Assembly (NCBI RefSeq): GCF_011044175.1
Contig: NZ_CP049057.1
Location: 3,115,501-3,179,500 of the forward strand
Source: Rasiella rasia
GTDB lineage: Bacteria; Bacteroidota; Bacteroidia; Flavobacteriales; Flavobacteriaceae
Reading direction: 5' to 3'
Length of the DNA stretch: 64,000 bases
Shown here: positions 8,602 through 16,791 of the stretch, piece by piece
How the letters are laid out: every line of letters starts with the position of its first letter
Numbering within the stretch: position 1 is the first letter of the stretch
The notes under the pieces: model-generated
What the model saw: the letters and a program-made list of their open reading frames with translations, nothing else
Told to the model about the DNA's origin: nothing
The model's database searches: none
Made by a program: the position numbers and the translations under genes

Positions 8602-9405
8602 ATGAAAACAGTTGCTTGCATTATAGCCCGAACCGTCTCTACAAGGTTGCCTATAAAGGTGCTAAGAGATCTTACCCCAGGAACTACCATGGTAGATTTT
8701 TTGGTACAACGGCTTAAAACAGTTCAACAAATAGATGAAATTTATATCTGTACCTCTACACAACCAGTAGATGATGTTTTGGAAGATGTAGCGATACGAA
8801 ATAAGGTAAAATTGTACCGAGGTTCTGAAGACAAGGTTATTGAACGCATGATAGATGTGGGAACTTCAGAAAATGCAGACATTGTACTGCGCATAACAGC
8901 AGATAATCCGTTTACCACAACAGAGTACATAGATGATCAGATTCAGTTTTTAATAGATAATGAACTAGATTACTCGCGAATTGTTGAGGTACCTATTGGA
9001 GCATCGCCAGAGGTGATTCGGTTCTCGGCACTTAAAGATTGTTATTCAAAAATGGATCCTTCGGTAAGCGAGTACTTAATGTTGTTCTTATTTGAACCAA
9101 AAACTTACAAATGTGGAGTACTTCAGGTTTTTGAAGAAGACTATTCAAACTACACAGTAACTGTAGATACACCAATAGATTTGGTGCGTACTAAGAAAGT
9201 GTTAGAGATTTTTGGCAGTCATGATATTACACTAAAGGATATTATTGCTATTTACAAAGATGCATCTCACGATTTGCCGGTTACTCAATTTGCCATGGCA
9301 GGAGATGTAAAGTTACCCTACGGAAAAATGGTCTCTGTAGCCGAATTTTCTGAAGATATGAACAGACGTAAGCAAAATTCTATCATAAAGAAAGTGTATG
9401 AATAA
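8602..9405 (+). CDS. SpsF-like cytidylyltransferase (probable CMP-nonulosonate activation)
   Basis: Nucleotidyltransferase of the SpsF/CMP-sugar synthetase group, 267 residues from the chosen ATG. The N-terminal CIIARTVSTRLPIKVL matches the nucleotide-binding ARxxSTRLPxKVL loop. RITADNPFTT (around residues 95-105) supplies the metal-binding D, and VTVDTPIDLV the later conserved strand. A TTG at 8590 overlapping the legI stop is possible, but family members begin at the MKTVA strand, so ATG 8602 (4 nt after the legI stop) is preferred. No canonical NeuA/LegF is visible, so this protein is the best candidate for activating the nonulosonic acid. That role is inferred from context. Confidence 0.72.
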   Translation: MKTVACIIARTVSTRLPIKVLRDLTPGTTMVDFLVQRLKTVQQIDEIYICTSTQPVDDVLEDVAIRNKVKLYRGSEDKVIERMIDVGTSENADIVLRITADNPFTTTEYIDDQIQFLIDNELDYSRIVEVPIGASPEVIRFSALKDCYSKMDPSVSEYLMLFLFEPKTYKCGVLQVFEEDYSNYTVTVDTPIDLVRTKKVLEIFGSHDITLKDIIAIYKDASHDLPVTQFAMAGDVKLPYGKMVSVAEFSEDMNRRKQNSIIKKVYE

Positions 9406-10393
9406 ATCGTATGTATACGTAGAAACAGCTTTTCACCACGAAGGTGATATAGACTATATTAAAAACCTTATAAATGCTGCCAGTGACATTGGTGTGAACG
9501 GTGTTAAATTTCAGGTGCTTACAGAGGCTTCGGATTTTATATCTACAAAACATTCTGCATTTTCGACCTTAGAAGCATATACCTTTAATGTTGCACAGTG
9601 GAGTGAGCTATTTCAGTATACAACAGCCGCGGGACTCGACATTATTATGATGCCCTTAGATTTAGGCGCATTTAAATTATTAGAAAAGCACACCGTAAAG
9701 TACTTAGATATTCATTCGGTTTCGTTTTACGACAGCAAGTTGTTAGCCGCTGTAAAAGCGTCTCAAATTCCTATAATTTTAGGAGTTGGTGGAAGAACCT
9801 TAGAAGAAATAGACGATAAAATTTCGTATTTTGAAGGAAAACTAGAAGTGCTTATGGTAGGATTTCAGGCGTTTCCTAGTAAATTGGAAGACGTAAAAAT
9901 TGGTAAGATTGCCCATTTGGTTCAGAAATATCCGGCGCAAGCTATTGGATATGCAGATCATTCTGCCCATGATGACGATTTCAATGTAACTAGTAACGAG
10001 TATGCACGCTTGTTAGGGGCAACTTTTTTTGAAAAACACATGACTCTAGAGCAAGGGAAAGAACGGGTAGATTATAATTCTGCGGTAGATGCGGCAACCC
10101 TAAAGAATATGATAGAGCGTATTCGATTTATTGAGGCTCATGTTTTAAGTACTGCTGAAAGTTCCTTTCAATTTCACGATACCGAAGTTGTATATAGAAA
10201 TAGACAACTAGTGTGTGTGGCTACTGCAAATTTGGCTGAAGGTACCGTTCTTAAAGAAAATGATATGGCCTTAAAAATGATGGATGCCCATGAGAATAAC
10301 CAATATAGAGTGGAAGCACTACTAGGCAAAAAATTGGTGAAGGCAGTAGAAAAAGACATGCCTATTCAATCACAAAATGTATACAATGAGTAG
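9398..10393 (+). CDS. Divergent NeuB-family protein (second synthase-like paralogue)
   Basis: A 331-residue NeuB-like barrel plus C-terminal SAF-like region (about 265-325). Retained family landmarks are the first-strand Glu (VETAFHHEGD, E9), VKFQV (36-40), YADHS (185-189) and EKHMTLE (212-218). Several others are altered relative to the intact synthase upstream: LLHC is LMVG (His replaced by V154), STG is GVGG, KIAS is DIHS, and SSPFS is MPLDL. It could be a synthase of changed specificity, a non-catalytic partner, or a related aldolase-type enzyme. ATG 9398 overlaps the previous stop by 8 nt (ATGAATAA). Family membership is firm, function is not. Confidence 0.7.
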   Translation: MNKSYVYVETAFHHEGDIDYIKNLINAASDIGVNGVKFQVLTEASDFISTKHSAFSTLEAYTFNVAQWSELFQYTTAAGLDIIMMPLDLGAFKLLEKHTVKYLDIHSVSFYDSKLLAAVKASQIPIILGVGGRTLEEIDDKISYFEGKLEVLMVGFQAFPSKLEDVKIGKIAHLVQKYPAQAIGYADHSAHDDDFNVTSNEYARLLGATFFEKHMTLEQGKERVDYNSAVDAATLKNMIERIRFIEAHVLSTAESSFQFHDTEVVYRNRQLVCVATANLAEGTVLKENDMALKMMDAHENNQYRVEALLGKKLVKAVEKDMPIQSQNVYNE

Positions 10394-11408
10394 TTATAAG
10401 ATTTATCGAGATCAATTAGAAACGTTTGAAGACGTTATCCAGCATTTGGATAGCTATGGAGTTGGGTTTTTAGCGGTTGTAAATAGAGATGAAACCTTGT
10501 ATGGTATTGTTACCGATGGCGATATTCGTAAAGCATTGCTTCAGCAAAAAAGGGATATAGATACCATTATCAATAAAGCCCCCATTACCTTACATTACAG
10601 CACACCAAGAAGCCAGATTGTTTCTTATTTGCAGTCTAAGCGTAGGTTGCACATTCCATTAATTGATGATGCTAAAATATTAAAACAGGTGTTTCTTTTA
10701 AATGACCTGAATTTTGAGTACAAGCCCAATAAAGTTGTAATTATGGCGGGCGGACTAGGTTCAAGATTGGGAGATTTAACAAAAGACACGCCTAAACCAA
10801 TGTTAGAGATTAAGGGGAAACCCATTCTTGAGTATATTGTAGATTCGTTTAAGAATCAGGGATTCAACAAATTTATCTTCTGTGTAAATTATAAGAAAGA
10901 AGTAATAGAATCTTATTTTGGCGATGGTAGTCGCTTTAATGTAAGTGTAGAGTACATTGTTGAAGAAAAGCGTTTGGGTACAGCGGGTGCGTTGAGCTTA
11001 ATAGCGGACGACTGTTTTGAAGATCCATTTTTTGTAGTAAACGGAGATGTTATTAGTAATATAGAATACCAACATGTGTTAGATTTCTATAATTCTAACA
11101 AGGCCGAGGCGGTTATGTGTACCAAAGAATTGAGTCATACAAATCCCTATGCAGAAGTCTATTTTGATGACCAAAAAAACCTTATTAGCTTAAAGGAGAA
11201 ACCTACCAAGATATTTCATATTAATTTAGGCGTATATTTATTACACCCAAAAATGACCACGTTGTTACCCACCAATGAGTTTTATGATATGCCTAATTTA
11301 TTTCTGAAAGCCAAGAGCCAAGAACATATGGTAAAGGTGTTTAATGTAAATGAAGATTGGGTAGATATTGGAAAACCTGTAGATTATCACAAAATAAGTG
11401 ATGATTAG
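10386..11408 (+). CDS. ptmE: CBS-domain sugar-1-phosphate nucleotidyltransferase (PtmE-like)
   Basis: Two N-terminal CBS motifs (about residues 5-110, with GIVTDGDIRKAL and HIPLIDD) precede a nucleotidyltransferase domain with AGGLGSRL (121-128), TPKPMLEI and VVNGDVI. This architecture matches PtmE, the glucosamine-1-phosphate guanylyltransferase that starts GDP-linked legionaminic synthesis in Campylobacter (family knowledge). Nucleotide preference is not readable here. An ATG at 10377 is in frame, but 10386 gives the same 8-nt ATG/stop overlap (ATGAGTAG) as the neighbouring junctions and is preferred. The CBS pair suggests adenosine-nucleotide or CMP-sugar control of activity. Confidence 0.78.
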   Translation: MSSYKIYRDQLETFEDVIQHLDSYGVGFLAVVNRDETLYGIVTDGDIRKALLQQKRDIDTIINKAPITLHYSTPRSQIVSYLQSKRRLHIPLIDDAKILKQVFLLNDLNFEYKPNKVVIMAGGLGSRLGDLTKDTPKPMLEIKGKPILEYIVDSFKNQGFNKFIFCVNYKKEVIESYFGDGSRFNVSVEYIVEEKRLGTAGALSLIADDCFEDPFFVVNGDVISNIEYQHVLDFYNSNKAEAVMCTKELSHTNPYAEVYFDDQKNLISLKEKPTKIFHINLGVYLLHPKMTTLLPTNEFYDMPNLFLKAKSQEHMVKVFNVNEDWVDIGKPVDYHKISDD

Positions 11409-12855
11409 TTCTAGAGATGAAATAAAAGATTTTATCCTAGAAATTGAAGACCGGTTTCCAGTGAATGAATGGAGCCTAAACGGGTTTTACTTCTGGCCCA
11501 TACTTAGAATTCGGCTGTTTTTCTATCTTATAAGACAGGTAGAATACCAAACCAAAAAAGAAACTTCAAATGCAAAACTCCCGCATAAAAAACGTAGCGG
11601 GTTTGCCCAGAAACTAGCCAAATTATACGCTGTTTTCTATACACCGTTCTGGTGGTCAAGACTTCCTAAAAAGAAACACATATTCGTTGCCCAAGATGCA
11701 CACCGTGTAAATTATAAAGGAAAACGTTATAACCGTTTTTTTGATGTGCTTATTAAAAAATATGGGTTGGAGCAAGAAAGCATGTACTTCGAAACATCTA
11801 AGATACCTTCTAGTCATATTGAAGCTGGCCATTTGCTGTATGATTATGATAAGGCTTTACAGGTATTTTTAAGGAAAAAGAGAATAAAATCTACGAACCT
11901 AACCTTTGAAAATAGTAGTTATCGCGATTTTATAAACACGTTAGAAAGTAATGAGCAAACAAAAGGGTTTATAGTAAATTATACTGAAAAACGATTGGTG
12001 AAATGGTACGAGAGGAAGGTGGTTCCAAAACTAGATTTTTTCAGTAAATTATTGCAAAAGATTCAGCCACAACAACTTTCTATACTTTGTTATTATTCAG
12101 AAAATAATATGTTACTCATTGCTGCTGCCAATGCGTTAAATGTTAAGACTGTAGAAATGCAGCATGGACCACAATCTCCTTTGCATTTGTGCTATGCTAG
12201 CTGGAATAAGGTGCCTGTAGATGGATATCAGGTGTTGCCAAGAGAATATTGGTGTTGGGATAAGGCGAGCAAAGATACCATAGATGCTTGGGCTAATTCG
12301 TCTTCATTATACAAAGCAGCAGTAATAGGAAATCCGTGGGTAGATTTATGGAAAGAAATTCCTGCTACATTTTCTGAAGAAAACTATATACTGTATTCCT
12401 TACAGCCCAAACCTGTTTCACTATCTCAGCTATTTTCAGAAAATATCATTGATTTAATGAAAGAATTGGGACTTCCATGGTTTGTGCGTTTGCATCCACG
12501 CCAACTTGGTGAATTGGAAACTATCAAAACATTTTTAAAAAATAAGGGAGTTTCAGAATTAGTACGGATAGATGAAGCTACTCAAGCTGCATTACCCCAA
12601 TTACTTGCAAATGCCATTATTCATGTCACTCACTACTCGGGTACGGTGATAGAGGCGTCTCAAATGCAAACGCGCACAATTATTTTGCACCCCATTGGTA
12701 AGCAATCTTTTAGTGCATTAATTGAAGCAGGAAGGGCAGTGTATTTAAATCCAGAAAACGAAGATTTTATCCAGCAATTTACAAGTGTAATACGTGAGAC
12801 AACCAAAAATGAATTGCCTGAAACTAGGTATTCTACAGTTAAAGATTTATTTTAG
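11401..12855 (+). CDS. GT-B fold transferase, candidate nonulosonate/capsule glycosyltransferase
   Basis: A 484-residue soluble protein with no membrane segment, resembling capsule-type GT-B transferases. An acceptor-side EMQHG is at about 252-256, a donor-side LHP (RLHPRQLG) at about 362-369, and a serine-containing HYSGTVIEA at about 411-419. The LHP plus HxSGTxxE layout recalls the HP and Ser motifs that bind CMP in bacterial sialyl- and Kdo-type transferases. Placement right after the nonulosonate genes makes transfer of that sugar a reasonable inference. The ATG at 11401 overlaps the previous stop by 8 nt; a GTG three bases earlier is also possible. The family is recognised only in outline. 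Confidence 0.55.
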   Translation: MISSRDEIKDFILEIEDRFPVNEWSLNGFYFWPILRIRLFFYLIRQVEYQTKKETSNAKLPHKKRSGFAQKLAKLYAVFYTPFWWSRLPKKKHIFVAQDAHRVNYKGKRYNRFFDVLIKKYGLEQESMYFETSKIPSSHIEAGHLLYDYDKALQVFLRKKRIKSTNLTFENSSYRDFINTLESNEQTKGFIVNYTEKRLVKWYERKVVPKLDFFSKLLQKIQPQQLSILCYYSENNMLLIAAANALNVKTVEMQHGPQSPLHLCYASWNKVPVDGYQVLPREYWCWDKASKDTIDAWANSSSLYKAAVIGNPWVDLWKEIPATFSEENYILYSLQPKPVSLSQLFSENIIDLMKELGLPWFVRLHPRQLGELETIKTFLKNKGVSELVRIDEATQAALPQLLANAIIHVTHYSGTVIEASQMQTRTIILHPIGKQSFSALIEAGRAVYLNPENEDFIQQFTSVIRETTKNELPETRYSTVKDLF

Positions 12856-12872
12856 GCCTAAATAACCAATCG

Positions 12873-13649
12873 ATGTTCAAAAGACTGCATAATGCTTTTT
12901 TCTCTTATCTAAAGAATGGCACAAGACGTCTCAATACAATTGGGAAAGGAGTTGCAGTTGCAAAGAATGTTTCCGTCTCAGGTTCTTACCTCGCAACGGG
13001 TGTTACAGTTGGAGCCAACTCTAAGCTTTTTGATGCTATTCTAAGAAAAGGAACTGAGGTTGGTGCCAACAATACCATAAAAAAATCTGAACTTACGGGG
13101 AAGGTTACTACACAGGAGCATTGTAAATTAAATGAATGTCATCTGTATGGCAAGATTTCTATAGGTAGGTACACTTCATTATGGGGTCCAAATCTGGATA
13201 TTAAAACAGGGAAAGAAAAAGTTACTATTGGTAGTTTCTGTTCTATTGCGCGCAATGTATATATGCAAACCTTTAATCACAATACGTCGCGATTAACATC
13301 ATACTATATTGGCAAGAATGTCTTTGGAGAGAAGTGGGAAAATGAGCGTACCACCAAGGGCGATATTACTATAAAAAATGACGTATGGATAGGAGCTCAT
13401 GCTATTGTTTTAGGAGGTGTTACTATTGGCAATGGTGCGGTGATAGCTGCAAATACCGTAGTAACTAAAGATGTACCACCTTTTGCAATCTACGCCGGGG
13501 TGCCTGGAAAAGTTATTGGATATCGTTTTGAGCCCGAGGTAATTGCTAAAATTGAAAAATTAGCTTGGTGGGATTGGTCTATCGAAAAGATAAAAGAAAA
13601 CAAAGAGCTGTTTAAAGACAATGTCAAGAATGCAGATTTTTTCAGTTAA
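12873..13649 (+). CDS. Hexapeptide-repeat O-/N-acyltransferase (CatB/XAT-like)
   Basis: Left-handed beta-helix acetyltransferase, 258 residues. Irregular hexapeptide turns fill residues 25-200, including VTVGANSKLF, VTIGSFCSIARNV and the C-terminal IGAHAIVLGGVTIGNGAVI and TKDVPPFAIYAGVPGKVIG. The FNHNTSR loop places the expected catalytic histidine, and a helical tail ends the protein. It probably acetylates a sugar of this glycan or a nonulosonate precursor, but it does not resemble LegH/PglD closely enough to name. ATG at 12873 lies 17 nt after the GT-B stop, and the next gene follows immediately. Confidence 0.85.
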   Translation: MFKRLHNAFFSYLKNGTRRLNTIGKGVAVAKNVSVSGSYLATGVTVGANSKLFDAILRKGTEVGANNTIKKSELTGKVTTQEHCKLNECHLYGKISIGRYTSLWGPNLDIKTGKEKVTIGSFCSIARNVYMQTFNHNTSRLTSYYIGKNVFGEKWENERTTKGDITIKNDVWIGAHAIVLGGVTIGNGAVIAANTVVTKDVPPFAIYAGVPGKVIGYRFEPEVIAKIEKLAWWDWSIEKIKENKELFKDNVKNADFFS

Positions 13650-13658
13650 TTGAATTGG

Positions 13659-14594
13659 ATGAGTACAGCTAAACCTTATGTATCTATAATTATCCCAACT
13701 CTAAACAGGGCGCACCTAATTGGCGAAACTTTAGATAGCATACGCGCGCAAACGTATACCCATTGGGAGTGCATAGTTGTAGACGACGGCAGTACCGACG
13801 AGACAAAAAGTGTTGTGATGTCGTATTGCGATACTGATGCAAGATTTAAATATGTAGAACGCCCGTCTAACAGACCCAAAGGGGGTAATGCTGCTAGAAA
13901 TTACGGCTTTGAAATTAGTAAAGGTGATTTTATTCAATGGTTTGATAGTGATGACTTAATGGTTGCTTCTAAATTAGAGCTCAAGGTAAACTCGTTTAAG
14001 GAGCATAGCGTAGATTTTGTTGTAAGTAAAACGAAGTATTTTAACAAGGAAAATATCAGCTTTAAAAATTATGAATTCAAAAAGAAGGATGTAACATTCT
14101 TGAACTACGCAATAGGCACTGTAAATTGGTTTACACCAGATTTAATATTGAAACGGTCTGTAGCTTCGCAAATTTCTTACAATGAATTGCTACGAGCAGG
14201 ACAAGAGTATAACTTGAACTGTAAGCTTCTTTTAAAAACTACAAACATGTTTTATTTAGAAGAGTTTTTAACACTTCGTAGAGCACATGATGATTCTATT
14301 GGACAGACGAGACGGAAACAGCAAAGTTCCTATCTGAAAACAAAATTTGAACAACACTGGTTGACGTATTGTGATGTACATGAGAGCGCCGCAAGTGATG
14401 CATTTGATAGGTATTCTTTACTAAAATGTGTTATATGTTACTATAAAAGTAAAAACACTATCGCATTACCTCAAAGATTTAAACAACAAATAAGTAGAGT
14501 TTTTAAATCGAAATCAATTTACTTTACATTAGGACAATTTAGCAATCGATTTTTTAAAAAATATTACTTTTTTTATAATCAATTAAAAAAATAA
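13659..14594 (+). CDS. Family 2 glycosyltransferase
   Basis: GT-A inverting glycosyltransferase, 311 residues. YVSIIIPTLNRAHLI begins the nucleotide-binding domain, DDGSTDET gives the uracil/ribose acidic residues, and IQWFDSDDLM the DxD-type metal site. An in-frame TTG sits directly after the upstream stop (13650), but ATG 13659 gives the usual few residues before the first strand and is chosen. The C-terminal 70 residues are basic (Lys/Phe-rich), suggesting membrane association. Donor and acceptor cannot be told from sequence. Confidence 0.85.
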   Translation: MSTAKPYVSIIIPTLNRAHLIGETLDSIRAQTYTHWECIVVDDGSTDETKSVVMSYCDTDARFKYVERPSNRPKGGNAARNYGFEISKGDFIQWFDSDDLMVASKLELKVNSFKEHSVDFVVSKTKYFNKENISFKNYEFKKKDVTFLNYAIGTVNWFTPDLILKRSVASQISYNELLRAGQEYNLNCKLLLKTTNMFYLEEFLTLRRAHDDSIGQTRRKQQSSYLKTKFEQHWLTYCDVHESAASDAFDRYSLLKCVICYYKSKNTIALPQRFKQQISRVFKSKSIYFTLGQFSNRFFKKYYFFYNQLKK

Positions 14595-14596
14595 TT

Positions 14597-15766
14597 CTGA
14601 ATATCTTATTCCATGCTGGAACGCTGCCGTATGACGGACAACCTGTTGGAGGTGCAGAAACATCATTGCGTCTAATTGCCGAACATCTTGCAGCCCGCGG
14701 TCATATCGTGTATTTTGTTGGAAAAATTTTAAAGCATTCTTTTACCTCTAGCAAGATTGAGATAATTAATGGAGTTAACGTTGTTTATCTGTCAAAATAT
14801 TATAATCCGTTGAAGGTTCATTATTTAAACCGATTGGCAAATCTTAAACACGGAAAAACCATTAGAGGGATTCTTTCAGACAAAAAAATAGACATTGTTT
14901 ATACATATTACAATTTAAGTTTGTGTAAACGGTACCTCAAATTAAAGAAGTCGCCAGAGTATAATTTTAAACTCGTTGTTCGTATTGCGGGTATGCGGTG
15001 GTTTGAACAGATTAAAGTGAATGCATCCTTAAAAGAAGTATACCATCATCTTTTCGAGACGGCCGATAGTTTAAATTTTATTTCCCACGGACTTTTTCAA
15101 TTGTATACCGATGGATTGAAAGATCTAGAAATGACAATAAACAGTAAGCACCATTTCATCAAAGACATCGGAGTAGCTCTAGTTACAGATAAACCAATAC
15201 GCGTTATTGACAGTACTTCGGAAACTTTAAATTGTGTAATGGTAAGTCGTTTTTCTAGATATCAAAAGCGTCAAGATTTGTTGGTTGAGGCGATTAGTTT
15301 ACTAGCTAAAGAAATACCTATTCATCTTACGTTAATTGGAGAAGGACCTAACAAAGAAAAGATGATGAATCAGGTTAAAAATTTAGGCCTTTCAGAAAGA
15401 ATCACATTTCTACCTTTCTTACATCAAGAGGTACTTTGGAGTACTGTGTTAAATCAGAATTTGCTCTGTCATGCATGCGAATATGAAGGGCTAAGCAAAA
15501 TTATTATTGAGAGTATGGCTATGGGTATGCCGGTGCTAGCATCGGATGTACTACCTTTAAATTCGTATATTTCTAATGGTGACAATGGATTTTTGGTGGC
15601 TAACTCTGCCGAAGCATGGGCACAAAAACTAAAAATCTTATACAAGGAAAAAGCTCAATTTAAAAAGATTGGTACTGCTGCGAGCGTATATATTAAGGAA
15701 AATTATGACGCCAGTATAAATGTTCTTGACTATGAGAAGCAATTCGAAAAATTAATGAAACAATAG
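14597..15766 (+). CDS. Family 4 glycosyltransferase with probable CTG start
   Basis: GT-B retaining glycosyltransferase. The conserved start NILFHAGTLPYDGQPVGGAET, including the GGAE turn, lies upstream of the first ATG/GTG/TTG in frame (TTG 14666), which would remove it. The best candidate is CTG at 14597, 2 nt after the previous stop; ATT at 14582 or 14594 are alternatives. Further landmarks are VSRFSRYQKRQDLL, LIGEGPNKEKM and the donor-site EGLSKIIIESMAMGMPVLAS (E-x7-E). Length from CTG is 389 residues, normal for GT4. No frameshift is visible. It is one of eight GT4 enzymes in the locus. Confidence 0.8.
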   Translation: MNILFHAGTLPYDGQPVGGAETSLRLIAEHLAARGHIVYFVGKILKHSFTSSKIEIINGVNVVYLSKYYNPLKVHYLNRLANLKHGKTIRGILSDKKIDIVYTYYNLSLCKRYLKLKKSPEYNFKLVVRIAGMRWFEQIKVNASLKEVYHHLFETADSLNFISHGLFQLYTDGLKDLEMTINSKHHFIKDIGVALVTDKPIRVIDSTSETLNCVMVSRFSRYQKRQDLLVEAISLLAKEIPIHLTLIGEGPNKEKMMNQVKNLGLSERITFLPFLHQEVLWSTVLNQNLLCHACEYEGLSKIIIESMAMGMPVLASDVLPLNSYISNGDNGFLVANSAEAWAQKLKILYKEKAQFKKIGTAASVYIKENYDASINVLDYEKQFEKLMKQ

Positions 15767-15786
15767 CCAGTAAAGTTCCTAATTAA

Positions 15787-16791
15787 GTGAAAATAGCCAT
15801 CGTTTTAACGGTAAAAAATGAAGAACGCATCTTGCGCCAAAATGTACAATACCATAAAGCGATAGGTGCAGAACATATTTTTGTTTATTTCGATAATACC
15901 ACAGACCAAGGCAAAGCATCTATTGCAGATTTATCTTATGTAACTATACAAGATTCAGTTGCCGTACAACCGTTTATAAATAACAAAGACCTAGAAAAAT
16001 TTACCACTAAAGCAGCAGAACACCACACGGCTCGCCAGTGTTTAAATACATTCCACGCACTTAAAACGTCTGAGAAATTAGGATACGACTGGCTTATTTC
16101 TATAGATGCAGACGAGCTAATTTGTACTTCGGCACAAGCGCCGTCTAATTTGGCGGCATTTTTTAACAAGATTCCAAAAGAGACCGACCTTGTGTCTTTT
16201 AAGACACGAGAATCACTTTCTCGGCGAGCGACTTATAGCAATGTCTTTGCAGAAGAAACGCTATTTAAAACACAACCCTTTTTTGGTCATCGATTTAAGA
16301 ATATTTATAAAAATATATACAATCCTTTTACGAAAACCAACGAGCGCTATTCGTATTGGTTTGGACAACATTTAGGTAAGGCCGCTATTAGAACGAATAG
16401 AAATGTAATACCTAAAAACGTGCATCGTTACCAGAAGAGTACGGGCAAAATGCTTCATAAAACGGAAAAGGGTTTGGTGTTGCACTACCATGCCTATGAT
16501 GCAGACGATTTTATCAAAAAATTCACGAATTTTTCAAACAGACCCAACACATTTTTAAGTGGTAACAAAGTGAATAGTTTAAAATTGTTACTTAGAGATG
16601 TTGTAAATAATCCAGAACTCAACTCAGAAGCCTTAAAAGAATATTACAAAAAGTATCTGCTCTTTAGTCCAAAAGAAATTCGTAAACTTAAACAAAACAG
16701 GTACTTGGGTGTTTTAAGACGAAACCCAGCTCCCTTGCAAGAAATTACCTCGGTGCAAAAAGTGTTTCAGACTAAAATAAAACCATCGTGA
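15787..16791 (+). CDS. Glycosyltransferase, GT2-related (Glyco_tranf_2_4-like)
   Basis: A 334-residue GT-A protein beginning KIAIVLTVKNEERIL. HIFVYFDNTTDQG is typical of the PF13704-type group that includes GT92-like enzymes, and WLISIDADELI (around 99-109) carries the DxD-type metal site. LVLHYHAYDADDFI in the second half is also conserved in this group. GTG at 15787 is the start, since the first strand follows at once. Its stop overlaps the next GTG by 4 nt (GTGA). Substrates unknown. Confidence 0.8.
   Translation: MKIAIVLTVKNEERILRQNVQYHKAIGAEHIFVYFDNTTDQGKASIADLSYVTIQDSVAVQPFINNKDLEKFTTKAAEHHTARQCLNTFHALKTSEKLGYDWLISIDADELICTSAQAPSNLAAFFNKIPKETDLVSFKTRESLSRRATYSNVFAEETLFKTQPFFGHRFKNIYKNIYNPFTKTNERYSYWFGQHLGKAAIRTNRNVIPKNVHRYQKSTGKMLHKTEKGLVLHYHAYDADDFIKKFTNFSNRPNTFLSGNKVNSLKLLLRDVVNNPELNSEALKEYYKKYLLFSPKEIRKLKQNRYLGVLRRNPAPLQEITSVQKVFQTKIKPS

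Noticed and set aside
9398-10393. Second NeuB-like gene as a decaying pseudogene
   Set aside because: The frame is intact over 331 codons, coupled to neighbours, and keeps a coherent subset of barrel and SAF motifs, so divergence is more likely than decay.
14582-14666. Frameshift at the start of the GT4 gene
   Set aside because: The same frame carries the conserved N-terminus without interruption; only the start codon is unusual, so no frameshift is needed.
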